DNA of 64,000 nucleotides from Sphingomonas psychrolutea (lineage in GTDB: Bacteria > Pseudomonadota > Alphaproteobacteria > Sphingomonadales > Sphingomonadaceae), in assembly GCF_014636175.1 (NCBI RefSeq), contig NZ_BMDW01000002.1, positions 62,001 to 126,000 of the forward strand, written 5' to 3'. Positions within the stretch are counted from its first letter, which is position 1. Every line of letters starts with the position of its first letter. The notes beneath the pieces were generated by a model. That model worked only from the letters and a program-made list of their open reading frames with translations, did no database searches and had not been told where the DNA came from. The translations under genes and the position numbers were made by a program. Shown here one piece after another: positions 35,582 through 44,882 of the stretch.

Positions 35582-36743
35582 GCTTCGTTTTCCAGTCGCG
35601 CTTGATCTTCTTGGCGAGGCTCCATTTATGGACCTCGGTCGGGCCGTCATAGATGCGGAAGGCGCGGACTTCGCGGAACACCTGTTCGACGATGGTCTTG
35701 TCGGTCACGCCGGTGCCGCCCATCACCTGCACGCAACGGTCGGCGATCCGCATCAGTGCCTCGGACACCGCAACCTTCGCCATCGAGCTTTCGACCGTGC
35801 CGAGCGACCCGGTGTCGAGCACGCCCGCGCACCAGTCGATCATCAATTCGCACTGTTTCAGGTCAATCATGTTCTCGGCGAGCATGAAGCCGACGCCCTC
35901 ATGATCGATCAGCGTCTTGCCGAAAGCGGTGCGGCGGTTGGCATAGTCGGTCGCGATTTCATGCGCGCGAATGCAACTGCCGAGCCAGCGCATGCAGTGC
36001 GACAGGCGTGCCGGACTGAGGCGAATTTGTGCGTATTTGAACCCCTCGCCCGCCACGCCGAGCATCTGGTCAGCGGGCACGCGCAGATTGTCGATGGTGA
36101 GCGTCGCATGGCCGCCGGGCATCGAGCTGTCGATGGTATTGGGCACATGGTCGATGCGGATCGCCGGATCGGGCAGTTCGATCAGGAACATGCACGCCCC
36201 CTCCTCCGCCTTGGCCATGATGATCCCGACCTTGGCCCCTTGCGCGCCGGTGATGAAGGTCTTGCGACCGTCGATCACCCAGTGATTGCCGTCGAGGCGG
36301 CAGGTGGTCTTCATCATCGACGGATCCGAGCCCGCGCCACCCTCCTCGGCGGGTTCGGTCATGAAGAAGGCCGAGCGCGCGCTGCCATCGATCATCGGCG
36401 CAAGGAACCGCGCCTTCAGGTCGGCGCTGCCGACATGGCCGAGCAGGTACATGTTACCCTCGTCAGGGGCCATGGTGTTGCAGGCGAGCGGCCCGAGCGG
36501 CGACAACCCCGACTTGATGAGCACCACCGCCGTTTCGCGCTGGGTCAGGTGGCTGCCGTCGGGCAGGATATGCGGTGTTAACACGCCAGCCGCGCGCGCA
36601 TGCCCACGCATCTCGTAAACCAGCGCGTCCAGCGGTGCCCCATGATGGTCGCGACGCGTATCGGTTTCATAGGGGATGATGGTTTCGCGGACGAAGGTTT
36701 CGACCCTGCCGGCAATTTCGAGGGCACATGCACTGATCGTCAA
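35571..36743 (-). CDS. Acyl-CoA dehydrogenase, ACAD11-like
   Basis: 390 residues. ACAD motifs: FFMTEPAEEGGAGSDPS, WVIDGRKTFITGA, RRTAFGKTLIDHEGVGFMLAE, MGGTGVTDKT and YDGPTEVHKWSLAKKI at the end. The acidic residue at the EGT position is Asp, as is typical for the ACAD10/11 group. It overlaps the SDR gene upstream (4 bases) and the APH kinase downstream (11 bases). Together they may process hydroxylated acyl-CoAs, by analogy with the fused eukaryotic proteins. Confidence 0.9.
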   Translation of the reverse strand: MTISACALEIAGRVETFVRETIIPYETDTRRDHHGAPLDALVYEMRGHARAAGVLTPHILPDGSHLTQRETAVVLIKSGLSPLGPLACNTMAPDEGNMYLLGHVGSADLKARFLAPMIDGSARSAFFMTEPAEEGGAGSDPSMMKTTCRLDGNHWVIDGRKTFITGAQGAKVGIIMAKAEEGACMFLIELPDPAIRIDHVPNTIDSSMPGGHATLTIDNLRVPADQMLGVAGEGFKYAQIRLSPARLSHCMRWLGSCIRAHEIATDYANRRTAFGKTLIDHEGVGFMLAENMIDLKQCELMIDWCAGVLDTGSLGTVESSMAKVAVSEALMRIADRCVQVMGGTGVTDKTIVEQVFREVRAFRIYDGPTEVHKWSLAKKIKRDWKTKHGG

Positions 36744-37501
36744 AGGCTCTGTCCATCATCAATGGTGAAAACTGCGCCCGTCATATGCGCTGACTCGTCG
36801 CCGCAAAGATAGAGCAGCGGGGCGTCGAGCGCGCCGATCGGCTGCAACCTGCGCCTGGGGAAAGCGGCAATCTGGGCGCGTCCGCCGTCGGTATCGAACC
36901 AATCGCCCGACAGTTCGGTGCGGATATAACCCGGTTGGATCACGTTTACGTTGATGCCCTGCCGCACCCATTCCCGTGCCAGATTACGGCCCATATGCGC
37001 GACCGCCGCCTTGCTCGCGCTGTACATCGTTTCGCCTTGGCCAGTCATGTCCGCCGTGATCGAGCCGATCAGGACGATCCGCCCGCACCCGCTGCCTTGC
37101 GCACCCGCGGCGATCAGGCGTCGTGCGCCCTCGCGCGCGGTCAGCATTACCCCGAGCACATTGGTGTCGAGCACCGCGCGCAATTCCGCCACGGGAATCT
37201 CAGTCGACCGACCCGGCGCGGAGATACCCGCGTTGGCGATGATCGTATCGACCGGTCCGAAAGCGGCTTCGGCGATATCATAGGCGGAGCCAACCGAGGT
37301 TTCGTCGGTGACGTCCATGGCAACGCCCAAGGCTATGCCCCCGTCCGCCGCGATCTGCTCGGAAAGCGCCGCGACCCGCTCGACGCGCCGCGCTGCCAGC
37401 ACGACACGCGCACCATTTCGCGATGCGAGCCGGGCGAAATGGGCGCCCAATCCGGACGACGCACCCGTGATCAGGCACGTTCGTCCTGCAAGAGGCAACA
37501 T
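36740..37501 (-). CDS. SDR-family oxidoreductase
   Basis: 253 residues from ATG 37501; a TTG one codon earlier is possible. Motifs: TGASSGLG, NAG in IANAGIS, Ser in IGSITA, YSASK and QPGYIRTEL. It is a typical alcohol or 3-hydroxyacyl dehydrogenase-type SDR. It overlaps the ACAD11-like gene by ATGA and lies 36 bases after the TonB receptor stop, so receptor, SDR, ACAD and kinase probably form one transcript from 39745. Confidence 0.88.
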   Translation of the reverse strand: MLPLAGRTCLITGASSGLGAHFARLASRNGARVVLAARRVERVAALSEQIAADGGIALGVAMDVTDETSVGSAYDIAEAAFGPVDTIIANAGISAPGRSTEIPVAELRAVLDTNVLGVMLTAREGARRLIAAGAQGSGCGRIVLIGSITADMTGQGETMYSASKAAVAHMGRNLAREWVRQGINVNVIQPGYIRTELSGDWFDTDGGRAQIAAFPRRRLQPIGALDAPLLYLCGDESAHMTGAVFTIDDGQSL

Positions 37502-37537
37502 CAAATCGTTCCGACCGGCATAGGATGGCTCGACCCT

Positions 37538-39745
37538 TTAAAAGGCATATTCGGCCCGAACACCGAAGGTGCGTGGCGGCGCATAGCTGCCGACGTCCGC
37601 CAGGGTAGAAGCGAGCGTCGATCCAAGATAGGCCGCGTCGCCCAGATTCTTGCCCCAGATGGCGAGGCGCAGGCCGTTCATGCCCGTGGGCGCGAACGAC
37701 AGTTCAGCGTCAAAGGTCGTGTAGCCATTCTGGCGAAGCCGGTTGGACGGCTCCATGCCGTAGCTGCTCGTATGGTAGGCCGAGGCAAAGGCACCCAAAC
37801 GTCCGGCGGCGATGTCCATATTGTAATTCGCCGACACGTTGCCGCTGAATTGGGGCGCGCGGAGCAACGGCTTGCCGCTCAGATCGGTCGTTATCTGAAG
37901 ATTACCCGTACCCGTCGGCAAGAACGCGGCGGCGTTGCGGAAATCCCGATATTTCGCGTCGAGGAACGCCGCACCTGCGGTCAGCGCAAAGGCAGGGGTC
38001 GCCTGCCATCTCAAGTCGACATCGATCCCCTTGACCCGCGCCGACGCCGCATTCTGGGTGATATAGGCCCGACCGGGGACAAACACGACGGCCTGCAGGT
38101 TGGTGTAATCGTAAAAGAAGGCCGCAACATTGACGCGAAGCCCGTCGGCAACCTTGCCCTTGGCACCGATTTCATAGGCCGTGATCGTTTCGGGCTTCAC
38201 GGGGTCGAGCGTGAAGTCGGTGGTGTTGACCACGCCGCTTTTGAAGCCCTGACTCCAGCTCGCATAAACATTGGCGTCGGGCGTGAGCGCATAGCGTGCA
38301 GTTACGCGCGGCGTGAACTTGCTGAACGTCACTGGGTCGCGCGGATATCCCACGTTGCTCGCCTGGGGGACGCCGTTCAACAGGTTGGAGAAGGTCCGCT
38401 GCTGCTCACGGGTGTAGCGCCCACCTGCCGTCAACGTAAGCTGATCGATCGGCTTCAGCGTTATCTCGCCATAGCCAGCGATGATCTTCTTTTCGACGCG
38501 GGCATACTGGTTGCTGACGAACAGCGACATTTTCGCCGCCGGTGGTACATTCGGGAACTGCAAGTCGAAGATATTTTCGCCGAAGGTTTCATTGCCGTCG
38601 AGGTAAAAGACTCCGGCCAGAAACTGAATAGGACCCAAAGCCTTAGATACGAAATTGGTATCGTGGACCACGAACTTTCCCGTCAGCGGCGAAGCGCGCG
38701 ACTCACCGATATTTACCGCTGTCCCGTCGACATCGGCAATGTAATTGATCGCGTTGTGGAAATAGCTCGTCGTGGAGGTAAGCGTCCCCGCCCCGAGGTC
38801 GAATTCGCCGCGGATGTTACCGCCATAGGACTGGATCGCTGTGAATACGTCGGGCGAGGTAGAGAACTGGCCTGGATTGGTCACACGCGGCGATGTTGGC
38901 ACCGGCAACGGAACGCCGAGCGCGGAAAGGTCGGCACCATAGCCGATCGAATTGTTGGCGATCGCAAACCCGGCATACATCGCGGAATCGGAGCGCTCGG
39001 AATAATAGCCCGAGACCGTGATGCGCTGACCGTGGGCCGGCTCGAACAGGATCTTGCCCCGCACAACCTGGGCATCAAGGCCTTTGTCGCGCGCGCCGGT
39101 CACAACATGGCGACGAAACCCGTCCCGTCGCTGGAATGACCCCGAAAGGCTCGCTGCCACTGTTTGGCTGAGCGGTCCGGATACATAGCCGCGCAGTTGC
39201 ACATCGTTGAAATTGCCATAGCTCGCGCTCAGCTTACCGGTCAGGTCGAAGCTCGGTGCCATGCTGGACACAAGGATCGCCCCGCCAGTCGCATTTTGGC
39301 CGTAGAGTGCCCCTTGCGGCCCTTTGAGTATTTCGATCTGCTGGACATCAGGCAGGTCGATCAGCGTCGCGATCTGCTGCGGCTGGTAGACGCCGTCAAT
39401 GTACATCGCGACGTTTGAATTTTCGCCGAGATTGGCACCGGTCGAGGTGATGCCGCGGATCGACGGCTGGAGGAACGAGCCAAAAAACGTCATTGTGACG
39501 CCGGGCGCAACTTTGGCGAGTTCGGACGTACTGGTAACGCCTGCCTGGGCCAGCGACTGAGATGAAAGCGCGACGATCGACATCGGCACGTCGGTCAGGT
39601 TTTCGCTTCGACGCTGCGCGGTTACGATGATGTCGGGAGATGCCGGCTCGTCGGCCTGCGCTACGGCGACACCCGGAATGCCCAGCGTCAGAGCCGTGAT
39701 CATGACCAATGCGGATTTTCGACTCGGGATCGTCGTCGATTTCAT
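37538..39745 (-). CDS. TonB-dependent outer-membrane receptor
   Basis: 735 residues. Signal peptide ending GVAVAQ, TonB-box region DIIVTAQRR, plug with MYIDGVYQP and ILKGPQGALYGQNATGG, and a beta-barrel ending in FGVRAEYAF. It is the first gene of a minus-strand unit with SDR, ACAD and kinase genes. Its 5' region shares a 274-base divergent promoter zone with the Rieske oxygenase at 40020, which contains two CAATGC-type sites. A substrate imported here could feed that oxygenase. Confidence 0.95.
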   Translation of the reverse strand: MKSTTIPSRKSALVMITALTLGIPGVAVAQADEPASPDIIVTAQRRSENLTDVPMSIVALSSQSLAQAGVTSTSELAKVAPGVTMTFFGSFLQPSIRGITSTGANLGENSNVAMYIDGVYQPQQIATLIDLPDVQQIEILKGPQGALYGQNATGGAILVSSMAPSFDLTGKLSASYGNFNDVQLRGYVSGPLSQTVAASLSGSFQRRDGFRRHVVTGARDKGLDAQVVRGKILFEPAHGQRITVSGYYSERSDSAMYAGFAIANNSIGYGADLSALGVPLPVPTSPRVTNPGQFSTSPDVFTAIQSYGGNIRGEFDLGAGTLTSTTSYFHNAINYIADVDGTAVNIGESRASPLTGKFVVHDTNFVSKALGPIQFLAGVFYLDGNETFGENIFDLQFPNVPPAAKMSLFVSNQYARVEKKIIAGYGEITLKPIDQLTLTAGGRYTREQQRTFSNLLNGVPQASNVGYPRDPVTFSKFTPRVTARYALTPDANVYASWSQGFKSGVVNTTDFTLDPVKPETITAYEIGAKGKVADGLRVNVAAFFYDYTNLQAVVFVPGRAYITQNAASARVKGIDVDLRWQATPAFALTAGAAFLDAKYRDFRNAAAFLPTGTGNLQITTDLSGKPLLRAPQFSGNVSANYNMDIAAGRLGAFASAYHTSSYGMEPSNRLRQNGYTTFDAELSFAPTGMNGLRLAIWGKNLGDAAYLGSTLASTLADVGSYAPPRTFGVRAEYAF

Positions 39746-39794
39746 GGCATTCCCTCCTGGCCCTATTTTGCCCGGACTTATGCCCTGATTGAAT

Positions 39795-39817
39795 ACAATG
39801 CAACGATGCAGTTGCGT
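39795..39817. promoter_or_regulatory. CAATGC-type operator candidate upstream of TonB receptor
   Basis: ACAATGCAAC followed by GTTGCGT lies about 50 bases upstream of the receptor start at 39745. It is an imperfect inverted repeat with the recurring core. Confidence 0.35.
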
Positions 39818-39944
39818 TAAATTAGGCGCAGTAAAGGCATATCAGATGTAATCTGTTAGCGCATAAGTCCGCCAGGAAAGTCGTGGTTTTATAGCGCAAT
39901 ACCGGGGGTACCAACGCAAACCACGCTGGTTAGCAATTCACGAC

Positions 39945-39957
39945 TGGCAATGCATTG
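39945..39957. promoter_or_regulatory. CAATGCATTG palindrome upstream of Rieske gene
   Basis: CAATGCATTG (39948-39957) is a perfect palindrome about 60 bases before the Rieske oxygenase start. TGGCAATGCATT is shared exactly with 31005. Confidence 0.4.
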
Positions 39958-40019
39958 ATCGAAGCGATAAAAGGTCGTGAACCTACCGCCGATCGCGGAT
40001 GATAATTGGAGTGGTGATT

Positions 40020-41405
40020 ATGGCGTCGACCGTGGCAACCGACCGTGAGCCTGTCCCCTTTGCAGTAACCGACCCGGAGATGATCCCGGTCGAGCGCTAC
40101 TATGACGAAGCGTTCTTCCAGCTCGAGAAGGAAAAGCTCTGGCCGCATGTCTGGCAGATGGCGTGCCGGCTTGAGGAAATTCCCGAGGTCGGCGACTATG
40201 TCGAATACTCCATCCTCGAAAAGTCGGTCATCATCGTTCGCACCAAGACCGGGGTGAAGGCGCTGCACAACGCCTGCCGCCACCGCGGTGTGCGGCTCGC
40301 GACTGGGCCGGGCAATTGCAAGACAACCGGCTTCATCTGTCCGTTTCACGGCTGGCGTTACAATATGGACGGCGTCAACACGTTCGTGTTCGGCAAGCAG
40401 GTGTTTAACGCCGCGCTGCTCGAACACGCCGAGATCGATCTTGCCCCGTGCCGCGTCGAATTCTGGGCGGGCTGCGCGTTCATCAATTTCGACGACAACG
40501 CACCGTCGCTGCTCGACAGCCTCGGTCCGGTCGTCGACAGGCTCAACGCGCGCAACGTCGACAAGCTGAAGATGGACTGGTGGTACGCCACCGTGCTGCC
40601 GACCAACTGGAAGCTGGCGATGGAGGCCTTTCAGGAAGGCTATCATACAATGAAGACTCACCCGCAGCTCAATACGCTGTCGGCGCTGGGCAATCCATAT
40701 GGCAATGATGCTGAAGGCATGACCCCGAACAAGGGCATCAGCGCCAAAGATACCGTCAAACTCAACATCGAATTTATGGCGCGGCTGAGCTCGGGCATGG
40801 CAGGGATGGTCCACGAGAGCGAAGTCGCGGTGATCGAGAAACTACACGACATGGAAGTGCCTGATGATCCTGTTCAGGCGACGATGATGTTTTACGGCAA
40901 AGCGAATGAAGCCGTAACCGCGGACGGTTTTGCCCGCGGCGTACCGATGTTCGACGTCAACAAAGTCATGCAAGAACAGCCCTTCCACGCGGTGGAATAT
41001 ATGTTCCCGCACTTCTTCCTGCTGCCGATGATCAGCGCCATGTCGTCCTACCGCATCCGGCCGCTGACGCCGGAAACCTGTCTATTCGAAATCTGGTCGC
41101 TCGCGTTGCGCCCAGAGGGCGAAGATTATGACACGCCGCGCGCGCCGACCGTACTGCCCTATAACAGCGATCAATTTCCCGAAATCCCGCGCCAGGATTA
41201 CTATAACCTGCCGCTGCAGCAGTTGGGCCTGCACGCAGGCGGCTTTACGCACATGCGCCTGTCTCATTCGCACGAGGGGTTGATCAGCAATTACCAGCGG
41301 CTGATCGACGGCTATCTCGCCGGACGCGATCCGCAGTTGCTCGCCAAGGCCGCGCATGTCGTCAACAGCGGGTTCGAAGCGCCGATTGCAGATATCGGAT
41401 TATGA
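40020..41405 (+). CDS. Aromatic-ring-hydroxylating-type Rieske oxygenase alpha subunit
   Basis: 461 residues from ATG 40020 (GGAG upstream). Rieske ligands Cys86/His88 (ACRHRG) and Cys107/His110 (CPFHGWRY); the mononuclear iron site has His209 and His214 in EAFQEGYHTMKTHP. No small (beta) subunit is nearby, so it is probably an alpha-only enzyme. A ferredoxin and reductase are not encoded here. It begins a plus-strand unit with two amidohydrolases and may hydroxylate the ring or side chain that those enzymes then process. Confidence 0.9.
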   Translation: MASTVATDREPVPFAVTDPEMIPVERYYDEAFFQLEKEKLWPHVWQMACRLEEIPEVGDYVEYSILEKSVIIVRTKTGVKALHNACRHRGVRLATGPGNCKTTGFICPFHGWRYNMDGVNTFVFGKQVFNAALLEHAEIDLAPCRVEFWAGCAFINFDDNAPSLLDSLGPVVDRLNARNVDKLKMDWWYATVLPTNWKLAMEAFQEGYHTMKTHPQLNTLSALGNPYGNDAEGMTPNKGISAKDTVKLNIEFMARLSSGMAGMVHESEVAVIEKLHDMEVPDDPVQATMMFYGKANEAVTADGFARGVPMFDVNKVMQEQPFHAVEYMFPHFFLLPMISAMSSYRIRPLTPETCLFEIWSLALRPEGEDYDTPRAPTVLPYNSDQFPEIPRQDYYNLPLQQLGLHAGGFTHMRLSHSHEGLISNYQRLIDGYLAGRDPQLLAKAAHVVNSGFEAPIADIGL

Positions 41406-41413
41406 TGGCGCTT

Positions 41414-41432
41414 TGTGCAATGCACATTGCGT
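41414..41432. promoter_or_regulatory. CAATGC-type operator candidate
   Basis: TGTGCA-A-TGCACA (41414-41426) is a near-perfect palindrome followed by TTGCGT, in the 77-base gap between the Rieske gene and the amidohydrolase. It combines the CAATGCACA and CATTGCGT halves of the recurring motif and may drive the downstream genes separately. Confidence 0.5.
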
Positions 41433-41482
41433 GATACATTCTTTCCGAAGAGCGGGGCTATCCCGCCGACTCGGAGAGCAGC

Positions 41483-43219
41483 ATGATCAGAGAACGCACT
41501 TACGATCTCGTGATCAAAGGCGGCACGGTCATCGACGGCCTGCGAACCCCGCGCTATCGTGCCGACATCGGAATTGCGGGCGGCAAGATTGTAGAGATTG
41601 GGGGGAACATCCCGGTCACCGGCGCGAAGCGCGTTATCGACGCCGCGGGCAAGATGGTGGCCCCCGGCGCAGTCGATCTTCACACCCATTATGACAGCCA
41701 GATCTTCTGGGACCCATGGTGCACCATCTCCGGCTGGCATGGCGTGACCAGCGTGGTGATCGGCAATTGCGGATTTGGCTTTGCGCCGTGCAAGCCCGAA
41801 GACCGCGAGCGGACGATGCTGTCGCTGGTCCGCAACGAGGCAGTGCCGCTGGAGACGATGCGCCAGGGGATGCCGTGGGACTGGGTGAGCTTCAAGGAAT
41901 ATCTCGATAGCGTCGAACGCACCCCAAAGGGCATCAATGTGATGTCCTTCGTGCCGCTCGCGCCGCTCTATGGCTATGTCGTCGGCACCGATGAAGCCAA
42001 GCGCCGGCAAGCAACCGAGGAAGAGTTGCAGCAGATGTGCGACCTGTTGACCGAAGGCATGGAAGCGGGCGGCTGCGGTATCAGCGCGCAGATCCTTGGC
42101 GTCGAAGGCAACGTACAGCTCGACCATGACGGCACGCCGATGGTCACCGACCTGATGAGCGAGCGCGACCTGACGGCGTTCTGCCGGACGATGGGGAAGC
42201 TCGGACGAGGCGTGTCGCAGATCACGGGAGACATGGACCTCGCCGAAATCATGGCGCGCGAAAGCGGGCGTCCGGTCATCTGGAACGCGTTGATCGCGGT
42301 TGGCGCACTCAATCAGCATGGGGGCTTGAAAATTCTGCCTGGTGTTGCGCTCGAGCGGCTGAAACAGCTCAACGAGCGCGACGGATTACGTGTGTTCGCG
42401 CAGGCGCTGACCACCAATTTCGCCTCGCAATTCACGTTCGAAGATTACAATCTCGCCGACGCGATCCCGGCGTGGAAAGACCTCTGCATGGGGACAATCG
42501 CGGAGAAGACCGCGAAATTCAACGACCCCGCGCGCCGCGCCGCGTTGAAGGCGATTCATGAGGAACGCGGCGGACTGTTCGGTGCCGGCTATGTCGTCGA
42601 CGAGATCAAGGTCGGCTGGATTCCGCTCGATGTGCCCGATGGGCTTGCCCTCCAGGACAAGTATGAAGGCTTTACGATCGGCGAAATTGCCGCGCGCGAG
42701 GACAAGCACCCGCTCGATGTGCTGCTCGACATTGCGCTCTATGGCGAGTTGAAGAGCGGGTTCGAAACCAAATTGATTATCACGCCGCCTGCGGCAATGA
42801 AGGAAATCGCCAACGGCACCGTCTCGCTGCCGGGTGTCAGCGACGGCGGCGCGCACACCAAGTTCGTGACCACCGGCCGTTTCCCGACCGAGCTGATCAG
42901 CTACTGGGTGCGCGAGCACAACATCATGTCGCTCGAAGATGCGCACTGGCGGCTGTCGGCGATGCCCGCGCAGGCCGCCGGTTTGAGCGGGCGCGGGTCG
43001 CTGGCCGTAGGCATGCCCGCCGATATCCTCGTCTATGACTATGAGAATCTCGATAGCCTCCCCGCTGAACGCGCGTGGGACTATCCGGCCGGCGAGTGGC
43101 GGCTGATCCAGAAAGCGACGGGCTATAACTTTATCATCGTCAACGGCGAAATCACGTTCATCGACGGTGAATGCACACAGGCGACGCCGGGCAAACTGCT
43201 TCGCCACGGCGTGGCCTGA
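41483..43219 (+). CDS. D-aminoacylase/N-acyl-D-amino-acid deacylase-type amidohydrolase
   Basis: 578 residues. N-terminal strand YDLVIKGGTVIDG, metal motif DLHTHYD (about residue 67), SVVIGNCGFGFAPC with the Cys typical of this family, and C-terminal SDGGAHTKF and GMPADILVYD. This is the amidohydrolase_3 family, hydrolysing amide or related bonds. In sphingomonad aromatic and terpenoid clusters such proteins often co-occur with Amidohydro_2 enzymes, so the real substrate may be a cyclic ketone or lactone rather than an acyl-amino acid. It is 17 bases upstream of the next gene. Confidence 0.88.
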   Translation: MIRERTYDLVIKGGTVIDGLRTPRYRADIGIAGGKIVEIGGNIPVTGAKRVIDAAGKMVAPGAVDLHTHYDSQIFWDPWCTISGWHGVTSVVIGNCGFGFAPCKPEDRERTMLSLVRNEAVPLETMRQGMPWDWVSFKEYLDSVERTPKGINVMSFVPLAPLYGYVVGTDEAKRRQATEEELQQMCDLLTEGMEAGGCGISAQILGVEGNVQLDHDGTPMVTDLMSERDLTAFCRTMGKLGRGVSQITGDMDLAEIMARESGRPVIWNALIAVGALNQHGGLKILPGVALERLKQLNERDGLRVFAQALTTNFASQFTFEDYNLADAIPAWKDLCMGTIAEKTAKFNDPARRAALKAIHEERGGLFGAGYVVDEIKVGWIPLDVPDGLALQDKYEGFTIGEIAAREDKHPLDVLLDIALYGELKSGFETKLIITPPAAMKEIANGTVSLPGVSDGGAHTKFVTTGRFPTELISYWVREHNIMSLEDAHWRLSAMPAQAAGLSGRGSLAVGMPADILVYDYENLDSLPAERAWDYPAGEWRLIQKATGYNFIIVNGEITFIDGECTQATPGKLLRHGVA

Positions 43220-43236
43220 ACTTAGGGACCGATGCG

Positions 43237-44466
43237 ATGCGAAACAGCGAATTCGGCACTATATTCGATACCGACAATCATTATTGGGAAGCGCACGATG
43301 CCTTCACCCGGTATCGCGACCCCAAATTCAACGATCGCGGGCTGAGGCTGGTCGAGAAAGATGGCGTCGTTCGCTATTATATCGGCGATAAAGTCCATCC
43401 GATTTTGCCCGGCCCCGGCGATCTGCACGGTCGCCCGGTTCCAGGATCGCTGTTCGATTACTTCGCCGGCAAAGCAGCCAGCGACCCGCATCAGCATTCG
43501 CTGTGGTCCGAACAGCCAGCCGAACATCCCGAATGGTATAACCGCGACGCCCGCCTGACATGCATGGATGCGCAGGGCATCGAGGCGTGTTGGCTGTTTC
43601 CGTCGCACGGCGTCTGTATCGAAGGGCCGATGCAGCCTGACATTGAGGCATCGCTTCACATCCTCGGCGCGTTCAACCGCTGGATCGAAGAGGATTGGGG
43701 CTTTGCCTATCAGGACCGCATCTTCGCCGCGCCGCTGCTGTCGCTGTCCGACCTCGACGGTGCGATCCGCGAGCTTGAATGGGCGATCGCGCGCGGCGCG
43801 CGGATCATCACGATCCGCAACGGACCGGTGTTCACGGCGGGGGGCATGCGGTCGCCCGCAGATCCGGTCTTCGACCCGTTCTGGGCGCGGGTCGAAGAGG
43901 CCGGGATTACCGCCACGGTCCATGCCGGGTTCGACGATGGCTATGGCTCGGTCGATACCGCCGTCAGCAAGGTTTGGAACCTCGACCTAGACGGCAAGAG
44001 CGCGACAATGTCTGTCGGCGTTGGCACGTCGTCCGATTTCCAATCGCAGCTGGTCAATATGCTCCAGAAGCACCGGCTGGTGCGCGATTTTGCGGCTGTT
44101 CTGGTCGCGCACGGCCTGTTCGTCCGCTTCCCCCGCCTGAAATTCGCCTTTATCGAAAACGGCGGCACCTGGGTCGCATCGCTCCTTCACGACCTGTCCG
44201 TCGCGCATGTCCAGCATCCCGGCATGTTCGCGCAGCACCCCGTCGATCAGTTCCACCGCAATTGCTGGGTTGCCCCGTTCGTCGAAGACGACGTCGCCGA
44301 TCTCGCCAAACACCTGCCAGTCGAACGCATCCTGTTCGGGTCGGACTGGCCCCATGCCGAAGGCGTCGGCGATCCGCGCGATTTCTTCGACAATCTGACC
44401 GGCTTTTCCGAAGCCGACAAGCGCAAGATCATGCTTGAGAATGCCCGCGAACTGACCTCGCCCTGA
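43237..44466 (+). CDS. Amidohydrolase-2 family protein
   Basis: 409 residues from ATG 43237 with AGGGA upstream. First-strand FDTDNHYWE (DxDxH type), HGLFVRFPRLKFAFIENGG and LFGSDWPHAEG, the metal-ligand positions of the Amidohydro_2 family. Members catalyse decarboxylation or C-C/C-N hydrolysis. It is third in the 40020-44466 unit and is related to, but clearly different from, those at 21379 and 50540. Confidence 0.87.
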   Translation: MRNSEFGTIFDTDNHYWEAHDAFTRYRDPKFNDRGLRLVEKDGVVRYYIGDKVHPILPGPGDLHGRPVPGSLFDYFAGKAASDPHQHSLWSEQPAEHPEWYNRDARLTCMDAQGIEACWLFPSHGVCIEGPMQPDIEASLHILGAFNRWIEEDWGFAYQDRIFAAPLLSLSDLDGAIRELEWAIARGARIITIRNGPVFTAGGMRSPADPVFDPFWARVEEAGITATVHAGFDDGYGSVDTAVSKVWNLDLDGKSATMSVGVGTSSDFQSQLVNMLQKHRLVRDFAAVLVAHGLFVRFPRLKFAFIENGGTWVASLLHDLSVAHVQHPGMFAQHPVDQFHRNCWVAPFVEDDVADLAKHLPVERILFGSDWPHAEGVGDPRDFFDNLTGFSEADKRKIMLENARELTSP

Positions 44467-44487
44467 TCGGGCACTTAATCCGCCATC

Positions 44488-44882
44488 CTATTTCGCAGCC
44501 GCCACCTTCATCGCTGCGGCGTACTGTGCCGAAATCCATCGGCCTGAAAGCAGACGGTCGGTCGCTGCTGAAAACGTCGCCAGATAGGCTGCGTGATTGG
44601 CGTAAAGCGCCTTGAGCCGTTCGGGCGCGAAGGGCTTCTTCGCGCCCGTCACACCGCCCATGCCGCCTGCCGATAAATAGCCCGTATAGGTAGCGATGGG
44701 CGCATCAATGTAGGGCAACCATACCCCGCCCAAGGGGTTGCCATTGCTGTCGCGCCGGACTTCGTGGTTTGCATCGATGACGATGCCGGGTGCCTGCGGG
44801 ACTGCGCCATCGTCAACGCGGGCTGCTGCGTCAGCAGTGCGATGCCCAAAGCAACGCCTGCGCCTGTCGCTTGGATTTTCAT
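44488..44882 (-). pseudogene. Relic of an Abhydrolase_10-type hydrolase
   Basis: From ATG 44882 (overlapping the GMC stop, ATGA) the frame reads a signal peptide, MKIQATGAGVALGIALL. It then shifts by one frame near base 44800 into VIDANHEVRRDSNGNPLGG, DAPIATYTGYLSAGG and a C-terminal helix. The latter matches the C-terminal region of family members such as 23826-25352 (DANALATGGIRTPWIDVP). The central 350 or so residues, including the nucleophile Ser, are missing. It is an internal deletion plus frameshift at the end of the 51721-44488 operon. Confidence 0.65.

Noticed and set aside
36935-39139. 734-codon open frame on the plus strand
   Set aside because: It lies antisense to a clear TonB receptor, shows no domain, and reads as an Arg/Gly/His-rich GC-driven frame.
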